Shown here: in pieces, positions 12,681 through 24,177 of the stretch
Numbering within the stretch: the stretch's first letter is position 1
Layout of the letters: the number at the start of each line of letters is the position of its first letter
Assembly (NCBI RefSeq): GCF_010015445.1
Contig: NC_053133.1
Location: forward strand, 27,478,229 to 27,542,228
Origin: Perca fluviatilis
Taxonomy: Eukaryota; Chordata; Actinopteri; Perciformes; Percidae
DNA length: 64,000 bases
Direction: 5' to 3'
The notes under the pieces: model-generated
Seen by the model: only the letters and a program-made list of their open reading frames with translations
The model's database searches: none
What the model was told of the DNA's origin: nothing
Program-made: the position numbers and the translations under genes

Positions 12681-12714
12681 TCACTCTGACACAGATCCCC
12701 ACTGCCAATTCCAT
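12681..12714 (-). CDS. NLR gene, proposed last coding exon
   Basis: A good acceptor (cacttctgttctcatcag) precedes 12714. Joined in phase to the fourth LRR exon (which ends with two bases of a codon) it reads GWNWQWGSVSE and stops at TGA 12681-12683. With it, the spliced reading frame from the ATG at 19618 totals 2709 nt, exactly 903 codons including stop. The exon is very short and is supported only by phase and splice sites. The alternative is a lost B30.2 exon. Confidence 0.5.
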
Positions 12715-12919
12715 CTGATGAGAACAGAAGTGATAAATGAGTGTTTACAGAGAGTCCCTTCAACAGCTGTCAGTCAGAGATGCAGCACATCCAGTATAAA
12801 GACAGCAGGGACTTCAGTCCAATTTGGACAAAAAGTGGCTGTGTAGCATAGCCTGCTTCCTTTCAGCTATTATGTTAACATATTGGAGAGACACACTGAG
12901 CTACCAGCCCTCTGCTTAC

Positions 12920-13096
12920 CCCAGAATATCCAGTCTACAATGTGGACTTTTCTTCAGGTCAGACAGCAGCTTCACCTCTGACTTCTTCAGGTTGTTGTTG
13001 TTATACAGCCACAGCTCACTCAGATGGGAGGGGTTGGACATCAGAGCTGAGGCCAGAGAAGCACAGCTGATCTCTGACAAACTGCAGCGATTCAAA
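12920..13096 (-). CDS. NLR gene, LRR exon 4
   Basis: This 177-bp exon lies between TTCAG and GTAAGC, in the same phase as the other LRR exons (174 bp plus one extra Asn codon in an NNNN run). It encodes LNRCSLSEISCASLASAL, then a degenerate LxxLxL segment (LSELWLYNNNNLKKSEVKLL). The usual [11 protein letters not shown] core has become NLKKSEVKLL, so this repeat has diverged from the others. Leucine-rich repeats form the sensing horseshoe of NLR proteins. Confidence 0.8.
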
Positions 13097-13659
13097 CTGA
13101 ATAAAGAATACATGAATTAGATACAAATCCATTTATAATCCAATCAGATGTTTTGAGGTTTTAAATCAGTGAGCTTTTCCTTCAAATAAGTAGAGTGACT
13201 TTATCATTGTGTTATTGTGGATCATCATGTCAGCTTTCTACAGACATCATCCAAATATCACCACAACTTTCATACACCTTTTCATGTCAACACAGATTAA
13301 TAACATGCTGCTCATCTCAGTCAGGTCTGTGATTACAGGATCAATACTATATTGATCCTTTAAACAGCTGTGTGTTCTGAAGAATTAATATCATCGATCA
13401 GACATTTGTAAAAATTTGAAAAAAAGATCTTCTGTATACAGGTGACCATTTACCAAAAATATCAAACATTAATTTACTTTAACAACTAACAGTGCACAAT
13501 TATCTACAATTTCTTCAACAAGTATTTTGTGACTGCAGACCAAATTTAGTACGCAAAACAATTTATGAAAAAAAGAATAAATTAGGTTCAATCGTTATTT
13601 AAAAATCGTTGTTTAAAAACATTAGATCTAGAATAGTAATGCAGGGCCAGTGAACTGAC

Positions 13660-13833
13660 CTCAGAGTTTCCAGTTTACAGTGTGGACTCTCCAAAAAACC
13701 ACACAGCAGCTTCACTCCTGAATCCTGCAGTTTGTTGAGACCCAGCTCCAGATTCCTCAGATGGGAGGGGTTGGACTTCAGCGCTGAGGCCAGAGAAGCA
13801 CTGCTGCTCTCTGACAAACTGCAGTGATACAAT
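13660..13833 (-). CDS. NLR gene, LRR exon 3
   Basis: This is a 174-bp exon with phase-2 ends (acceptor TATTCAG, donor AGGTCAGT). It reads [20 protein letters not shown], then [19 protein letters not shown], then [19 protein letters not shown]. It is a canonical ribonuclease-inhibitor-type LRR pair as in vertebrate NLRs. Its length and phase match exons 1 and 2, so LRR exons can be gained or skipped without frame change. Confidence 0.88.
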
Positions 13834-14968
13834 CTGAATAAAGAATAAATGATGTAAGTTTAAAAGACAATGTTCCCACTTGAAATCATTCAATGTTTAA
13901 TAATATGTTATCCTAAAATCCTAAAGGTTTAGAATGAAGAAGTTTAGAAAATGTAAACTCCAAAAATCTGGACCCAACAGGATGCAGGTTAAAAACGGTA
14001 TAATACAAAGAGTGAAAAAGAGCTTTTATTAATATTAAGGACAACATGCTGCTACTTCAATAAAGACGTAGTTGGCCGTTAGTGGACAAGTGGTTTAACA
14101 CACTTATCACATTTGTACATTGTTGTTCTTGTCATCAATTCTTGTGTTCAGCCTCTAACCAACAGTGAATAAATCTCCTTAAAAATATTGTGTGCATCAC
14201 AGCCTGATATATCATAAAAACAGACAAGTGAGCCTCACTGTTGAACTGAGTTACATGTTCCTTCATCACCATGAACACACTCACACACACTTATACTAAA
14301 TCCCACATACAGTCTACACAAGTGTACAAGTACAAGTGACAGTCAAAGCTACACCAGACTCCCTGTCTGTCCATGCTACACTGAGCGCTGGTCAGTCAGT
14401 CTTCAACCAACTGTGGTAGGAAAATAATGGAATGATACATGGATGACAGTAAAACCCCAGCTGTGATTGCTGGACTTCTGCGGAGCTTCTGGTCTGTATA
14501 AAGACTGCATGGTTACTAAATGTAATGATGGTTCTATAAAATAAGTATTTTGCAGGCTTCAGTCAGACTGATCTCAGAGCTGTGACAAAGGTGAACTGAT
14601 CAATAGTTTAGTGTTGAAATGAGAGAACAAACACATCAGATTTGATGGTTCGACAGTTTGATGTTTCTGTACACATTGTGATGCTGTCAGCTGTAATCCA
14701 GCTTTATTTCCTGCAGACATAAAGAAAACAACAGTCCTCTTCACATCAACTCAAACATTATCACAACAAGCTTCTGGCTCATCTGATGGGCTGACTGCTC
14801 TCTCTCTCTCTCTCTGTCCAATCCTGAGGCCTGTCACCATTCACCTCTCACAACTTCACTGAGAAGGTTGAAAGTTTACAGGAAATACTAGATCTCTGCT
14901 TTGATACTGACTGTGTTTAGTTTAATACTGCTGAGTCCAACATGGACTGACTTCAACCCTCTACTTAC
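13834..14968 (-). other. NLR intron between LRR exons 2 and 3
   Basis: A 1.1-kb intron with no recognised element, apart from a short CT run at 14798-14816. Confidence 0.6.
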
Positions 14969-15142
14969 TCCAGAGTCTTCAGTCTACATTGTGGACTCTC
15001 CAGAAAACCACACAGCAGCTTCACTCCTGAATCCTGCAGCACGTTGTTACCCAGGTCCAGCTCACTCAGATGGGAAGGGTTGGACTTCAGAGCTGAGGCC
15101 AGACAAGCACAGCTGATCGCTGACAAACTGCAGCGATACATT
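14969..15142 (-). CDS. NLR gene, LRR exon 2
   Basis: This is a 174-bp phase-2 exon (acceptor CTTTTTCAG, donor GAGTAAGT). It encodes [20 protein letters not shown], then [19 protein letters not shown], then [19 protein letters not shown]. The CGFLESP segment is shared with exon 3 but not with exon 1, suggesting exons 2 and 3 arose by duplication. Confidence 0.9.
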
Positions 15143-15515
15143 CTGAAAAAGAATAAATGATGTAACTTTAGAAGACAATGAATGACACCTGAACCCAACA
15201 GGACGAAGGTTAAAAACTGAAAAAGAGCTCTCATTAATAGTGGAAGATGATACAGATGAAGTGTAGCCTCATGTGCTTTGTTGATTAAATCTGGTTGGTT
15301 TGTCAAATAAATGTTATGGTTCAGCAGATATTACAACCTGACTTCTCTATTGGCTGTTGAAATGGGTATAAAACCAGCTGGCATGAGTCGAGCTGAAACG
15401 GGTCGGATCAGACCACGGCAACTTATTTCCTGCAACGTTCTAAGATGATTTTGTCTCGTCGCTAGTCTTTGGTCAAAAATGGGCTTCATATACAAGCTAC
15501 AGTCAGTGGACTTAC

Positions 15516-15689
15516 CTCAAAGTCTCCAGTCGACAGTTTGGACTCTTTAATCCAGCTGACAGAAGCTTCACTCCTGAGTCCTGCAGGTTGTTCTTACTCA
15601 GGTCCAGCTCTCTCAGATGGGAGGGGTTGTACTTCAGCGCTGAGGCCACAACTTTGCAGTGAGCCTCAGAGAGTCCACAGCCTGAAAGT
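15516..15689 (-). CDS. NLR gene, LRR exon 1
   Basis: This is a 174-bp phase-2 exon directly following the NACHT exon (acceptor TTGTGACAG, donor AGGTAAGT). It reads [20 protein letters not shown], then [19 protein letters not shown], then [19 protein letters not shown]. It is the best-preserved LRR exon, with all consensus leucines and asparagines present. Confidence 0.9.
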
Positions 15690-16657
15690 CTGTCACAACA
15701 CATTTATTAATGTAACTATAAAAGACAACACTTTATATTTACCTCATGCATTTGATGATAAAACAGTTTTGATGAACATTTGCTCTTCACAGTGGTTCAG
15801 CTAATCTTTTCTCACTGTGTTTGACATGAAGCAATGCTCATTTCTCTTTCTTATACCTGACTTTAATCTTTGTTTTGCTTTAATCTTGCAGATAAAAGGA
15901 GAGGAAATGCAGTTACATCCATATTGTCCACAGTCTGTCCACAGTGTGATATGATCATGAGTCTGTCTCCACAAAGTTAGCATGAGGTCATCTTTATTGG
16001 AAAACTCAGTGAACAATTATCTGCTGCTGTCAGGTTCACATCCATATGTGGGAAAATAAAAAATAAAAAAGACAACATAACAAAAAAAATGCCCCACTGA
16101 TCAGTTCAACATACTTAGGGGTTTTATAGCAACAGTCCGAAATGACATGTGGTTTTTGTGGCGGTTAATTAGATAGATATTGTTGTGTGACTGACATCAC
16201 CAAATCAGTTCATGTAATAATAACTTTCAGTGTTCAGCCCGGTGTCAAGTGTCTTGCAAATGTTTTTTTCAATGAGAGCCCGGCTGGGGCCAGTCACAGA
16301 ATGATGGCAGCATTAAACGTATAGTAAGCAATGTTAATCCAATTCACTTTTGGTCAAATTCAGCAAATATCTCCTCACAGTCACCTAGCTCTCTATTTTC
16401 TGTGAACAGAAAGAAGCGCACAACCAACAAAACACTATTTCAGCCGGCCAAGAGTTTTTTGCTAATCCACAACCTAACGTGAGCTAAAGTCGACATATTT
16501 CATTTAGTCAGAGGAGACAATAACACCAATGAACTGTGTTCTTTAACTTTACAGCAATAATTAGAAACAAATGGAACACTATTTTAAAGTATGTATATTT
16601 GAGGAACTAAATGACTTGTATACATTGATTTATAATGTTAATCACATCTGGACTTAC
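15690..16657 (-). other. NLR intron after the NACHT exon
   Basis: An intron of nearly 1 kb bounded by GTAAGT (from 16657) and the acceptor at 15690. No repeat family or RNA gene is recognised. Small open frames inside are fortuitous. Confidence 0.6.
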
Positions 16658-18413
16658 AGAGCCTTTCTGCAGTTCCTCACAGCTGGAATCAGTCTCAGTC
16701 GTCCCTCCACTGTTGTGTTGTACTTCTTCAGGTCCAACTCATCCAGAACCTCCTCTGACATCTGCAGCATGTAGGCCAGAGCTGAGCAGTGGATCTCAGA
16801 GAGTTTCTTCTTCGATCTGTTCTTTGACTTCAGGAACTCTTGGATCTCCTGATGGACTGAGTGGTCGTTCATCTCCGTCAGACAGTGGAAGATGTTGATG
16901 CTTCTGTCAGGAGAGATCGTATCACTGTTCATCTTCTTCAGGTTGTTGATGACTCTCTGAATGACTTCTGGACTGTTGTCTGTCTCACCCACCAGGCATC
17001 CTAAGAGTCTCTGGTTGGACTCCAGAGAGAGGCCATGAAGGAAGCGGACAAATAGGTCCAGGTGGCCATTCTTACTTTCAAGGCATTTCTCCATTGCGTT
17101 CTGCAAGTAGACATCCAGAGACATCTTCCCCAGGAAGTCCTCCAGTACCTTTGTGTTCCTGTTGGTGTAACAGTGGTGGAAGTAGACTGCAGCCAGAAAC
17201 TCCTGAACGCTCAGATGAACGAAGCAGTAGACTGTTTTCTGGAAGATCACACTCTCTCTTTTGAAGATCTGTGTACAAACTCCTGAGTACAGCGAGGCCT
17301 CTGTGACATCCAGACCACAGCGCTCCAGGTCTTCTTGGTAGAACATGATGTTTCCTTTCTGCAGCTGTTCAAATGCCAGCTGCCCCAGCTTCAGAAGAAC
17401 TTCCCTGTCAGCCTCCATCAGCTCCTGTGGACTCGTCTCATGTCCCTCTGCATACTTCTGCTTCTTCTTCTTTGTCTGAACCAGCAGGAAGTGTGAGTAC
17501 ATGTCAGTCAGGGTCTTGGGCAGCTCTCCTCTCTGGTCTGTAGTCCACATGTGGACCAGAACTGTAGCAGTGATCCAGCAGAAGACTGGGATCAGACACA
17601 TGATGTGGAGGCTCCTGGATGTCTTGATGTGGGAGATGATTCTGCTGGACAGCTTCTCATCACTGACTCTCTTCCTGAAGTACTCCTCCTTCTGGTCGTC
17701 AGTGAAGCCTTGTACTTCTGTTACCCTGTCAACACATGCAGGAGGGATCTGATTGGCTGCTGTAGGTCGGGAAGTTGTCCAGATGAAAGCCAAGGGAAGC
17801 AGCTTCCCCTCAATGAGGTTTGTCAACAGCACATTGACCGATGACTTTTGTGTGACATCCGAAACAACCTCATTGTTGTTGAAATCCAGGTAAAGTCTGC
17901 TTTCATCCAGGCCATCAAAGATGAAGAGAACTTTAGAGCCAGCGAGCTGCTCTGCTGTGACCTCCTGTAATGTTGGATGGAAAACATGGAGCAGCTCCAG
18001 AAGACTGTACTGCTCATCTTTGACTAAGTTCAGCTCCCTGAAGGAAAGAGGAATCACCAGACTGATATCTTGGTTTTCCAAATCCTCGGCCCAGTCCAGA
18101 CAGAACTTCTGCACTGAAAAGGTTTTTCCAACGCCAGCAACACCGAGCATCAGAACAACTCTGATGTGTTTCTGTTGGTCAGATAACGCTTTAAAGATGT
18201 TGCAGCACCTGATTGGAGTTTCATGGAAAGTCTTCATCTTCTCAAGCTGCCAAACCTCATGTTGGGTATTAACTTCTTCACTCCATCCCTCTGTGATGTA
18301 GAGCGAAATGTAGATCCTGTTAAGGGGAGTTCCACTTGTTGTATCAGCTCCTTCAGTAACACGTTCACATTTCCTCTTCACACTGATCTTATGTTTATGC
18401 TGCACAACATTTA
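16658..18413 (-). CDS. NLR gene (NLRC3-like), FISNA-NACHT exon
   Basis: A single 1756-bp exon encodes the ATP-binding core of a cytosolic innate immune sensor of the fish NLR-C group. The start has the fish-specific NACHT-associated (FISNA) region, with [20 protein letters not shown]. Next come Walker A (GVAGVGKT), a conserved [21 protein letters not shown], and Walker B ([10 protein letters not shown]). The NACHT-associated helical regions follow, including [15 protein letters not shown] and a tail into the LRRs. All key nucleotide-binding residues are present and the frame is unbroken. The acceptor is TTGCCAG at 18414 and the donor GTAAGTCC after 16658; phases fit the neighbouring exons. 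On known family biology the protein should oligomerise on ligand sensing. Which NLR-C member it is cannot be told. Confidence 0.93.
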
Positions 18414-18917
18414 CTGGCAAAAGAACAAAAGTGAGAGACAAATAAGAAAAGTTGGCAATCTGGTGATTATTTTATTACCAATATGAAAACAATTAATATG
18501 AGAACATATAAAAAAGTAAAGGTTATAAAGTAATCATCCCATCCCAACATGTGCATGAGCAGTGATTGACACGCAGTTAGACACCCCCCGCCCCCCGGCC
18601 CTGATTGGTGCATCTGAACAGGGAGCGGTGGATTTTTGCAAATCTCACTACAGGATGTAGGTGGAGCCAGAGGAGCTGGATTTTTTTTAAATGACCTTCA
18701 TGTAGTTCTACTGGAACATAGGGTCAGTTTCAGCAAATATGACAGAAAGTTAGTTGTATAAGTCTTACCTACTGCACCTTTTAAAATGTAATATTTACAA
18801 TGATTAACGGTTAGCTGTATGCACAAACATTGTCAAATGTACGACAAAACAAATGTCACTGTATTAAAAACAAGTCGTGTTTTCAGATATGAAAATATCA
18901 GCAGACAGATGTCTTAC
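18414..18917 (-). other. NLR intron
   Basis: A 504-bp intron between the linker exon and the NACHT exon. A short C-run lies at 18583-18600. No other feature is seen. Confidence 0.6.
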
Positions 18918-19009
18918 TTTGAACAGTGCTGGTCTGACCGGCTGTCTGCAGTCTAGTTCTGGGTCGGCATCTGGAAGGCTGCTCCTTAGAAACATCACTC
19001 CTTCTCTTT
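18918..19009 (-). CDS. NLR gene, linker exon
   Basis: This 92-bp exon has acceptor TCTTTACAG and donor AAAGTAAGA. It reads KRRSDVSKEQPSRCRPRTRL, then QTAGQTSTVQ, and joins in phase to [15 protein letters not shown] of the next exon. It takes two bases from the upstream exon (AA) to complete its first lysine. It is a basic, probably unstructured linker, as found before FISNA in fish NLRs. Confidence 0.78.
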
Positions 19010-19239
19010 CTGTAAAGACATTTCTTTAAAACTAAAATGATTTGTTGATTACTGCTGAAAAATATCAACCTTTGTCTATGAAATACATCATGTAACAGTG
19101 ATTCTCTGGTTTAAGTCCAGATTTGTTTCCTGTCACTTTCTATTGCCATCTATCAAATGAAGGCATGATTCAAATATTCTAAAAAAACAGAAGTGGTCCA
19201 AAATTACATTTTGTATTTTTTTGAAGATTATTTTTGGGT

Positions 19240-19375
19240 CTTTTTCTGCCTTTAATCAACAGCACAGCTAGGTGAGAAAGAGAGGGAAGACATTCAGGAA
19301 ATCGTCATAGGTCGAACTCGAACCCTGGACCACTGCATCGAGGCATAAACCTCCAAGTATATGTGCACCTGCTCT
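19240..19375 (-). mobile_element. tRNA-derived SINE fragment
   Basis: Read on the minus strand it has an RNA polymerase III B-box-like gggttcgagttcgacc. This is followed by a pyrimidine-rich tail with cttccctctctttctc, like the copies at 49.0 and 53.7 kb. It lies in an NLR intron. Confidence 0.55.
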
Positions 19376-19397
19376 ACATATAAATTAGATAGCAGCA

Positions 19398-19436
19398 ATT
19401 CTCTTACTTTGAGTCTGAGGGTCCAGGTTCATTACT
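19398..19436 (-). pseudogene. partial third copy of the NLR N-terminal exon
   Basis: The sequence tttgagtctgagggtccagg repeats the donor-proximal end of the exon at 19491 with one changed base. Only about 39 bp survive. Confidence 0.6.
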
Positions 19437-19490
19437 GAAGAATGGAGGCTGAAACTTCAGAGAGTTGGGAGTAGCAGTTCTCTTACTTAC

Positions 19491-19626
19491 TTTGTGTCTG
19501 AGGGTCCAGGTTCATTACTGAACTTCATAGGCGTATCTTTGGACCGGTCACTCTTCATAGACAGACAGCCAGAGACTAGAGACTCTGCTCCATCCTCCTC
19601 TTCTTGCAAATCACTCATCTTCTGAT
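19491..19626 (-). CDS. NLR gene, N-terminal exon (proximal copy)
   Basis: The exon holds an ATG at 19616-19618 and encodes MSDLQEEEDGAESLVSGCLS, then MKSDRSKDTPMKFSNEPGPS. It ends in DTK shared with the next exon. The donor is GTAAGTAAG. This acidic leader with the repeated MKSD and NEPGPSDTK words is typical of fish NLRC3-like proteins. No death-fold domain is seen. The acceptor is TGACTTCAG at 19627. A nearly identical exon lies 1 kb upstream at 20484. Confidence 0.8.
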
Positions 19627-19639
19627 CTGAAGTCAGACT

Positions 19640-20470
19640 GAGAGGTAAAACAGAAACACTGACTGACTGTGTGTGCTCACAACAAAGGATTAGGTTTATT
19701 CAGGAGTCACACGCAAGACTGAGACTACAGGAAGTGAGACACACACACACATGGACCAGTCACTCTTCATAGACTGACAGCGTGATATAAGAAACTCTGC
19801 TCTACGTCTGTGGTACTGAACTCTGCAAACACCAAGATGTTTTTATTCTAATTCCTTGAATATTTGATAAATTCTCTTTTTAAAAGCCATTTAGAAAGCT
19901 CGTAATACACAAATTACTGTTATTGTCAATAATTAGGAGGCTTACAAGTTGCATTAGTCCTTAGATTGCATTAGATTTCAGCTTTCCTTGATGACTGAAA
20001 TCTGTCACAGATACAAAGAGGACAATTCATAAGGACCACCTAACGTCATAGTACTTTGCTGCCACCATTTTTGTGTTCGGTCACAGCATAGCAACCAGTA
20101 AGACTGATACGTGGTACACAGAAGAACATTTGCCTAACAGACTAGTACAATATGCCTGGCATATGCTGGTGCATTTGGCTGTAGTAACAGTCGTATAAGA
20201 AACCCCGGACTACAATTTTATTCAGGGACTCTAGGGAGCTGCATGATTAGGGAATGTTTTGTTTCAGGACGGTCTCCTTTTGGAGGTCGGTGGGCCTGCC
20301 ACACTTTTGCATACTTCCCAGAGACAGAGATAGGCTGAACTAGGCTTTAGCATTTGTGTTTTAGGCGACTGAAATATTTTTGTTGAAGGTTCAGTTAAAC
20401 GCAATGCTTTCAGCATGGGTTTAAATACTCCTTCAGGAAGACAGAAACTTCAGAGAGTTGGGAGTAGCAG
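19640..20470 (-). other. intron between duplicated NLR N-terminal exons
   Basis: Mostly unique sequence. A short echo of the exon (ccagtcactcttcatagac) is seen at about 19756. A CA run lies at 19740-19752. Confidence 0.5.
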
Positions 20471-20483
20471 TTCTCTTACTTAC

Positions 20484-20619
20484 TTTGTGTCTGAGGGTCC
20501 AGGTTCATTACTGAACTTCATAGGCGTATCTTTGGACTGGTCACTCTTCATAGACTGACAGCCGGATACTAGAGACTCTGCTCCATCCTCCTCTTCCTGC
20601 AAATCACTCATCTTCTGAT
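20484..20619 (-). CDS. NLR gene, N-terminal exon (distal copy)
   Basis: It encodes MSDLQEEEDGAESLVSGCQS, then MKSDQSKDTPMKFSNEPGPS, with the same donor, acceptor and length as the exon at 19491. It differs by Gln for Leu and Gln for Arg. Either copy could carry the start codon. Both spliced together would not keep a simple single leader, because each brings its own ATG and the exon is 136 bp long, so they are probably alternatives. Confidence 0.65.
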
Positions 20620-20696
20620 CTGAAGTCAGTCTGAGAGGTAAAACAGGAACACCGACGGTGAGCTCACAACATTTAAAGGAATCAAATTTGTTAAAA

Positions 20697-20720
20697 ACAC
20701 ACACACACACACACACACAA
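20697..20720. repeat. (CA)n microsatellite
   Basis: Simple CA repeat just upstream of the distal NLR N-terminal exon. Confidence 0.95.
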
Positions 20721-20779
20721 AAATTGCCACTGTTTATCATACCAACTGCTTTAATTATTATGAATCATATTTCTCTATA

Positions 20780-21019
20780 TCTGTGTAACTGTATTAGTGT
20801 CTCTGTTGTCCCAACCGGCAGCGGCAGATCCCCGCCCACCAAGAGCCTGGGTCTGTCTGAGGTTTCTCGCCACTGTTGCACCAAATGCTTGCTCTTGGGG
20901 AAATTGTTAGAATTGTTGGGTCTTTGTAAATCACGGTGTGGTCTAGACCTACTCTATCTGTAAAGTGTCTTGAGATAACTTTTTTTATGATTTGATACTA
21001 TAAATAAAATTTAATTGAA
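20780..21019 (+). mobile_element. LINE 3' end (L2/Maui-like)
   Basis: It ends with ctgtaaagtgtcttgagata, then gatttgatactataaataaa and attTAATTGAAT. This is the characteristic 3' tail of fish L2-type LINEs as I remember them. Only the 3' UTR and tail are present; no reverse transcriptase is seen. Confidence 0.65.
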
Positions 21020-21213
21020 TGGTGGCCGACTGGCAGAGAAGGGACTTTGCATCTCTATAAAGTCTCTCCGAACGTGCCTTGATCTTTGAATCCGCTGACT
21101 CCACCCAGTTGACTGATTTGTTCGGCATTGTGACATGAAACAGTGGTTTCTCAGTTTAAAAAAAAAAAAAAATCGATCCAATGAGCATCGAGGTGACGCC
21201 ATGGTCAAACAAT

Positions 21214-21948
21214 AGGCTCGTTCGAGATGAACTGCGCCTCGCCTGAATAGCGGACGAGAGCAGGCGGCAGCAGCCGGGGGCGGTGACAAAAGTCTGCGGT
21301 CAAGTCGGACAGTTTTCCAGCTGATTCCAGCAGCCTTCAGGCTGAACAGGAAGTGACAGAAACACTGTGGTCAAATTCCGATTTAATAAAATGTTATCAG
21401 ACCCATATATCAGCTCCTACACAGTCTCCAGTTGTTTTTATTATGACAGAGTAGCTGTCAAAATGCTCTACATGCGATCTGTTGCTGATTTTAATTAACA
21501 ACACACTGTAGATGATCCATGATCTGAACAGATTTAGTCTCTTCTAAACATCACTATCAGCCACACAACATGTGTTTTACACAGAATAAGCCTTTAAATC
21601 AGACAAATCACAGTTAAAATACCTCCGATTCTAAATCAATAAAAAGTTTATATAAAACATCATCATGTTGAGTTGATTCTGAACCAATCAGCTGTTCGAT
21701 CAGCTGAGAGGTCGGCGTTTCCCAGCATGCCCCCTGGGTCCGCCTGGCTCTTGCAGTCGGTGGAGAGCAACTGCGGCGCCTGGCTCTAAAAACTGCGGCC
21801 GCCTTGATCTCGTGAGATTATCGTTGCCCACGTGTGCATGACGTCAGAGCAAGTCGGGATCAAGTCGGACACAAACCTAACCGGCATGCATTGGGCGGCG
21901 ATCGCCGGTGATCGATTCTGCACAGATCTGGCTCATCTCGAACGAGCC
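21214..21948. mobile_element. inverted-repeat DNA element with 16-bp perfect TIR
   Basis: The sequence ggctcgttcgagatga at 21215 is repeated inverted as tcatctcgaacgagcc at 21933-21948. There is no transposase. It may have spread together with neighbouring sequence; the superfamily is not known. Confidence 0.65.
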
Positions 21949-22279
21949 AAGTCAAGCTGTGTGCTGGAACCAAGGTGGAGCCATAAAAACAATGGTAACG
22001 TTTATTTGCCTGGGTACAAACCTTTGAATCTACAGACTAGGGCTGCACAATTAATCACAATTTTATCGAAATCGCAACATGGACTAGCACAATATCCAAA
22101 TCGCAGGGGCAGTGCAATATCCATTGAAGGCAAAATATGTGTCTAACCATTCTGAATGAAGCATTGTGTTGCTGCAGAGACTCCCGGCCTACAAATCCTA
22201 TCCTACAGACTACAGAAAACATCTTTGTTTGGTACAGATCCTCGCAAAAATCACACTATAATAATTTTATTTTTTTTAA

Positions 22280-24150
22280 AGGGGTGATAGAATGATTATA
22301 TAGGGTATTTCACACTGTTCCTTATGGTCTCCTAATGGGGTATGTAACATTAGTTGGGCTGAAAATGGCCTGGTTGATATTTTATTGGCCCTTATGCATC
22401 CCTGTGTTTTGGCCCTATTTGTAACAAGAGCTTTTCTTCCAAATATGGTATGGTCATGAATATTTAGATGAGCTGCGCGCTGATTGGTTGAGCGACTTGC
22501 CATACGCAGACATTAGAGACGCGCTGATTGGTTGAGCGACTTGCCATACGCAGACATTAGAGACGCGCTGATTGGTTGAGCGAATCCCCAATACACACAC
22601 ATTAGAGAAGCGACAGAATCTCATATTCCAGACACTGCAATGTTTCATTACCAAATTCACTTCTGAGACTTTTTTAAGCGAGAAATCAACTATATAAAGC
22701 TCAAATATGGGCCGTTTTACAAAAATGTATGGCTAATTGCAAATTTGGTAAGACGTGTCGGACTTTAGGAGCTCCACACAGTCTGACGAGAAAGCGGCAG
22801 CCTGCTGGGCTCCATACCCAGGGCAAAGTCACCCTTTGTGGATACTGCACTACGGGGCTCTGCGGCCAGCTGCCGGCATAACTAATATATTTACAGTTTG
22901 AATTTCGTCACGCCACTTATATAACATCATTCCCCAATGTCTTATAAAGCTAACTGTTGTGTCCGATTTGATTTTAAGGCATTTTTATGAACGCGAGGCG
23001 TCTTTGTAGGACCAGCAGCTGCTTATTGCTATATGTCCCATTCATTACAATGGGGAAATATCGCAGCTAGCTAGCTACACTGTCGCCATAACTAAATTAT
23101 ATTTACAGTTTGAATTTCGATACACAATCATCCCCTATACAACATCATTCCCTTGTCTTATAAAGCTAACCGTTGTGTCCGATTTGACTTTAAGGCATTT
23201 TTATGAACGCAAGGCGTCTTTGTAGGACGAGCAGCTGCTAGCTATATGTCCCATTCATTACAATGTGGAAATATCGCAGCTTGCTCACTTTCGCATAACT
23301 AAATTATATTTACAGTTTGAATTTCGTCACGGCATGAATATTACAGGTTCCTCAAGGTCTTACAAAGCTTAGCTAACACTTGTCCGATTTCGGATTTCAA
23401 TTGAATGTATTTTTGTGAATGTCAGAGTTAGGAGGAGGCTAGCTAGCTCTCATTGATGGACTCCATCTCACCGCGGCTCTATCAATGAGACTTCGCGGAC
23501 AAGAGGGTTATTTCCCGATTGTTTGTTTAAATAACTCAACACACATACCCATTATAAGATTAACTGGAACCTGCGGGCTGCGGTAAAAGATTGCGGCGTA
23601 ACAAGCTCGCTGACACTGCCGGTCAGGGCGGCGATGTAGCAACCCAGGCAGCACCGGCGCTAAACTCCGACACACAGTCGGAGAAAATTTGCAATTAGCC
23701 ATCCTTTTTCGTAAAGCGGTCCATATTTGAGCTTTATATGGTTGATTTCTCGCATAAAAAAGTTTCAGAAGTGAATTTTGTAATGGAATAGCAGAGATCT
23801 GCGTGACCTAGCTAGATTCAGAAGACTACCTGATCTCAGGTCAGTTGTGTAGCCTATGTAAATGTACTACCTGATCTCAGGTCAGTTGTGTAGCCTATGT
23901 AAATGTTGGGGCGTGACCGTTCTCTTAATACACCCATGGGCTGACAAAGGTTCCGGTTTTTGGGAGGTTGACGTCAACTTCCAGCTTTGTTGGGATTCGC
24001 CCGTTTTCAGCGGCAGTTTCAAAATATGAGATTTTCATAGTAAAGGGGTGTCAATGGGACTTTGAGCTTCTATGTATGTCCTATTTACCCACCGAACTGT
24101 CGTTATTCAACTATGACAGGGTAAAATCGGTTTTGCATTCTATCACCCCT
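22280..24150. mobile_element. TTAA-flanked foldback element (piggyBac-like)
   Basis: TTAA (22276-22279 and 24151-24154) flanks a perfect 15-bp inverted end (aggggtgatagaatg / cattctatcacccct). Inside is a second, longer inverted repeat pair (about 22640-22758 with 23672-23790), plus tandem and dispersed internal duplications. No transposase frame is seen. TTAA targeting is typical of piggyBac; the assignment is inference. Confidence 0.75.
22477..22605 (+). repeat. 44-bp tandem repeat, about 2.9 copies
   Basis: The unit gcgctgattggttgagcgac... starts at 22477, 22521 and 22565. It lies inside the TTAA-flanked element and contains a CCAAT-type box (gattgg) in each unit. Confidence 0.9.
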
Positions 24151-24177
24151 TTAAATTGTAATACTTTTTATGAAGTA

